This document shows, one piece after another, positions 5,813 through 7,112 of a stretch of 7,112 nt of DNA. Within the stretch, counting starts at the first letter, position 1; the number at the start of each line of letters is the position of its first letter. The notes beneath the pieces were generated by a model. It was not told the DNA's origin. It saw only the letters and a program-made list of their open reading frames with translations, and did not search any database. The translations under genes and the position numbers were made by a program. The DNA is from Parvibaculum sp. (GTDB taxonomy: Bacteria; Pseudomonadota; Alphaproteobacteria; Parvibaculales; Parvibaculaceae), in contig JACIYQ010000160.1 in the NCBI GenBank assembly GCA_014359855.1, positions 1 to 7,112 on the forward strand. The letters run 5' to 3'.

Positions 5813-6856
5813 TTACAGCGCCGCCTGCGCACAGGCGGGTTCCTTTCCAAAGCGAAAGTCGCTCGCATCGGTCCACATGCGATGCAAGATGACGGCGAGT
5901 TTGCGCGCAACCGCCACGCGCGCCCGCGCCATGCCGCGGCGCTTGGCGACGCTCATGCCCCAGGCCTTGAGGCTCGACCATTTCTTCGAGCGCGTGAGCA
6001 GCGAATGCGCCGCCTCATAAAGCGCCGTGCGGGCGAGCTCGTCGCCGCAGCGGCTGACCCGCCCCTGTATGTCGGTCTCGCCGGACTGATAGCGCGACGG
6101 CGTCAGCCCCAGATGCGCCCCGACATTCCGCGATCGCCTGAAACGGTCCGGCCGGTCGATCGTGGCCCGGAAGGCGAGCGCCGTGATCGGCCCGACGCCC
6201 GGCACGCTCATCAGCCGCCGGCAGACCTCCTCCTTGCGCACGATGTCGAGAACCTGTTTGGTCAGCCGGGTAAACTCCTTCAGCATCGTCTCCAGGATCG
6301 CCAGCAGCGGGTCGGCCATCGCCATCACCCCGGCGTCGTCTCCGGCCAACTCGCGCACGCGCGCAGTAAAGGCGGCGCGCGCCGGCGTCCCCAGCTTGAT
6401 GCCGGCTTCGCGCAGGATCGCGCGCACCACATTCTCAATCGAGCGCATCTCATGCAGAACGGTCCGCCGCGCGACCAGCAGCGAACGCCACAGACGGCAC
6501 TGCCGGCTCTTGACATGCACCTGCCGGAACCAGCCCGTGCGCATGATCTGCGCCAGGGCACGGGCATCGTTCCTGTCGGTCTTGTTCGGCATCGTCTTCA
6601 TTGCTGCATTCGCTTGACGCGTCTCGATGCAGATCGCTGGCAGGCCCTCAGTACGCAACCCGTCGTGAAGCCAGGCCGTCAGCGAGCATGCCTCCAGCCC
6701 AACGCGCTCCAGCGGCAGATCAAGCCCGCGCAAAGCCTCCGACAGCGCTCGCGGCTCGCTCAAGGCCCGCGTCTCTTTAACGATCCCGCCCGTCTCGTCG
6801 ACCACGCAGATCGCCGTCTCTTCCAATGACACGTCAAGTCCGGCAAAATACTTCAT
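5813..6856 (-). CDS. IS110 family transposase (DEDD recombinase)
   Basis: The protein is 347 residues from ATG at 6856, with AGGAG (6862-6866) 5 nt upstream. An upstream in-frame ATG at 6901 exists but would include the ribosome site as coding. The N-terminal RuvC-like domain begins AGLDVS with Asp8. Further acidic residues are Glu55 in VGLEACSLT and Asp94 and Asp97 in KTDRNDA, which together make the DEDD set. A helical linker covers about 120-210. The C-terminal Tnp domain (about 214-290) has LMSVPGVGPITALAF, NVGAHLGLTPSRYQSGE and GRVSRCGD with the conserved Ser268 that acts as the nucleophile in this family. The length and motifs match intact family members, so it is likely functional. It excises the element as a circle and inserts it at sites chosen by a guide RNA. 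Translation may be held down by the hairpin directly upstream. Confidence 0.95.
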   Translation of the reverse strand: MKYFAGLDVSLEETAICVVDETGGIVKETRALSEPRALSEALRGLDLPLERVGLEACSLTAWLHDGLRTEGLPAICIETRQANAAMKTMPNKTDRNDARALAQIMRTGWFRQVHVKSRQCRLWRSLLVARRTVLHEMRSIENVVRAILREAGIKLGTPARAAFTARVRELAGDDAGVMAMADPLLAILETMLKEFTRLTKQVLDIVRKEEVCRRLMSVPGVGPITALAFRATIDRPDRFRRSRNVGAHLGLTPSRYQSGETDIQGRVSRCGDELARTALYEAAHSLLTRSKKWSSLKAWGMSVAKRRGMARARVAVARKLAVILHRMWTDASDFRFGKEPACAQAAL

Positions 6857-6927
6857 GGCTGCTCCTTCCAAATGTTTGTGGCGATGTTCCACACCGACCA
6901 CGTTCTAACATTCCGACAGGAGCAGCC
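6857..6927 (-). promoter_or_regulatory. Inverted repeat that would mask the transposase ribosome binding site
   Basis: In the transposase mRNA direction, GGCTGCTCCT (from 6927-6918) is perfectly complementary to AGGAGCAGCC (from 6866-6857). The second arm contains the AGGAG ribosome site and abuts the ATG. Nested inside are AATGTT with AACATT, then GTGG with CCAC, so the whole 71 nt can close as one long interrupted stem. Transcripts entering from outside would carry both arms and be poorly translated; a transcript starting inside would not. This parallels the protection against read-through known for other insertion sequences, but here it is inferred from sequence only. Confidence 0.6.
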
Positions 6928-6949
6928 GCCCTCATCTCACTCCGGGCGA

Positions 6950-6965
6950 GACCCCAATCACCCCA
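6950..6965 (-). repeat. Subterminal inverted repeat, transposase-proximal end (LE)
   Basis: On the minus strand it reads TGGGGTGATTGGGGTC. It matches the repeat at 5527-5542 at 14 of 16 positions and lies 93 bp before the transposase start. Confidence 0.8.
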
Positions 6966-7112
6966 TCTGATTCAAAATTATCACTTTGCCGCTCATGCTC
7001 TGGCCAGCCGTCTTGAGATGAGGCGGATTGAAGCGATGTATGTCCATGCTTCGGAGGAGGCGATGGAGGTTTCCCAATCCTTTGCGAGGCGCCGGCATCG
7101 GCCGAGCCAGGC
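6966..7112 (-). mobile_element. IS5-family-like insertion sequence, 3' end, interrupted by the IS110-family element
   Basis: It contains the C-terminus of a DDE transposase and about 20-27 bp of downstream DNA (TCTGATTCAAAATTATCAC on the + strand) before the IS110-family element begins. The missing outer end appears at 5509-5526 on the other side. Joined, the end reads GAGAGTCCTC then TCTGATTCAAAA, about 39 nt after the transposase stop, which is a normal distance for this family. The rest of the element lies beyond the right edge. Confidence 0.6.
6993..7112 (-). CDS. IS5-family-like transposase, C-terminal fragment (continues past the right edge)
   Basis: The minus-strand frame entering at 7112 gives 39 residues ending at TGA (6993-6995). 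The sequence contains LGRCRRLAKDWETSIASSEA followed by WTYIASIRL and RRLARA. The pattern of an RRLAKDWE stretch, a SEAW segment, and a final hydrophobic-basic helix is the C-terminal end of DDE transposases of the IS5 superfamily that I know from Alphaproteobacteria. The catalytic residues are outside the window, so integrity cannot be judged. The reading frame itself ends normally before the IS110-family insertion, so this insertion damages the terminal repeat rather than the protein. Confidence 0.75.
   Translation of the reverse strand, partial: AWLGRCRRLAKDWETSIASSEAWTYIASIRLISRRLARA

Larger units (their letters stand above)
5527..6965 (-). mobile_element. IS110-family insertion sequence, IS1111 subgroup, apparently complete
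   Basis: The element is about 1.44 kb and contains one intact DEDD transposase. It is bounded by subterminal inverted repeats: TGGGGTGGTTGAGGTC at 5527-5542, and on the minus strand TGGGGTGATTGGGGTC at 6950-6965, with 14 of 16 positions identical. Such repeats mark the IS1111 subgroup of IS110. About 285 bp of non-coding DNA follow the transposase and about 109 bp precede it, the asymmetry expected when the guide RNA lies downstream of the gene, as in IS1111. TCTGATT occurs immediately outside or across both ends (5521-5527 and 6966-6972), so the exact termini are uncertain by up to about 7 bp. That repeat probably contains the recombination core or target duplication. Confidence 0.85.

Noticed and set aside
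5636..6829. Plus-strand open frame of 397 codons opposite the IS110 transposase
   Set aside because: The translation is Arg/His/Pro-rich with no recognisable motif, while the minus strand carries an intact DEDD transposase with conserved residues.
1..7112. tRNA, rRNA or riboswitch
   Set aside because: I saw no cloverleaf, rRNA-like stretch or known riboswitch core in any intergenic region.

Overview
The window looks like a GC-rich alphaproteobacterial chromosome segment, possibly from a sphingomonad-like genus. The basis is GC-rich codon use throughout, a small DUF4169-type gene (a family I know from Alphaproteobacteria), and an SDR oxidoreductase of the type common in such genomes. I cannot fix the genus from sequence alone.

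Layout, left to right. Positions 1-570 hold the 3' part of an SDR oxidoreductase whose canonical Ser/Tyr/Lys positions are substituted. Positions 571-1058 are non-coding and carry a cluster of CAGGGAA motifs, three of them spaced exactly 22 bp. Positions 1059-1403 hold a short helix-turn-helix protein that appears to be the N-terminal part of a longer family. Positions 1544-5177 hold three tightly packed genes on the + strand: a four-TM CHASE2 protein without an output domain, a small secreted eight-cysteine protein, and a secreted M48 zinc metallopeptidase with C-terminal TPR-like repeats. All three should act at or outside the inner membrane, so an envelope sensing and proteolysis module is a reasonable inference. 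A convergent DUF4169 gene (5174-5398, minus) overlaps the peptidase stop by 4 bp.

The right third is mobile DNA. An IS110-family element (about 5527-6965, minus) has 16-bp subterminal inverted repeats matching at 14 positions, which points to the IS1111 subgroup. It interrupts the 3' end of an IS5-family-like element whose transposase C-terminus runs off the right edge. Deleting the IS110-family element rejoins a plausible IS5-type end (GAGAGTCCTC next to TCTGATTCAAAA).

The most interesting signal is the roughly 285 bp between the IS110-family transposase stop and the element end. It can fold into several consecutive hairpins. It also contains a 10-nt exact match to the left genomic flank in one orientation and a 9/10 match to the right junction in the other. 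That is the arrangement expected of the two target guides of a bridge RNA (seekRNA). A second feature is a 10-bp inverted repeat that would hide the transposase ribosome binding site in read-through transcripts.
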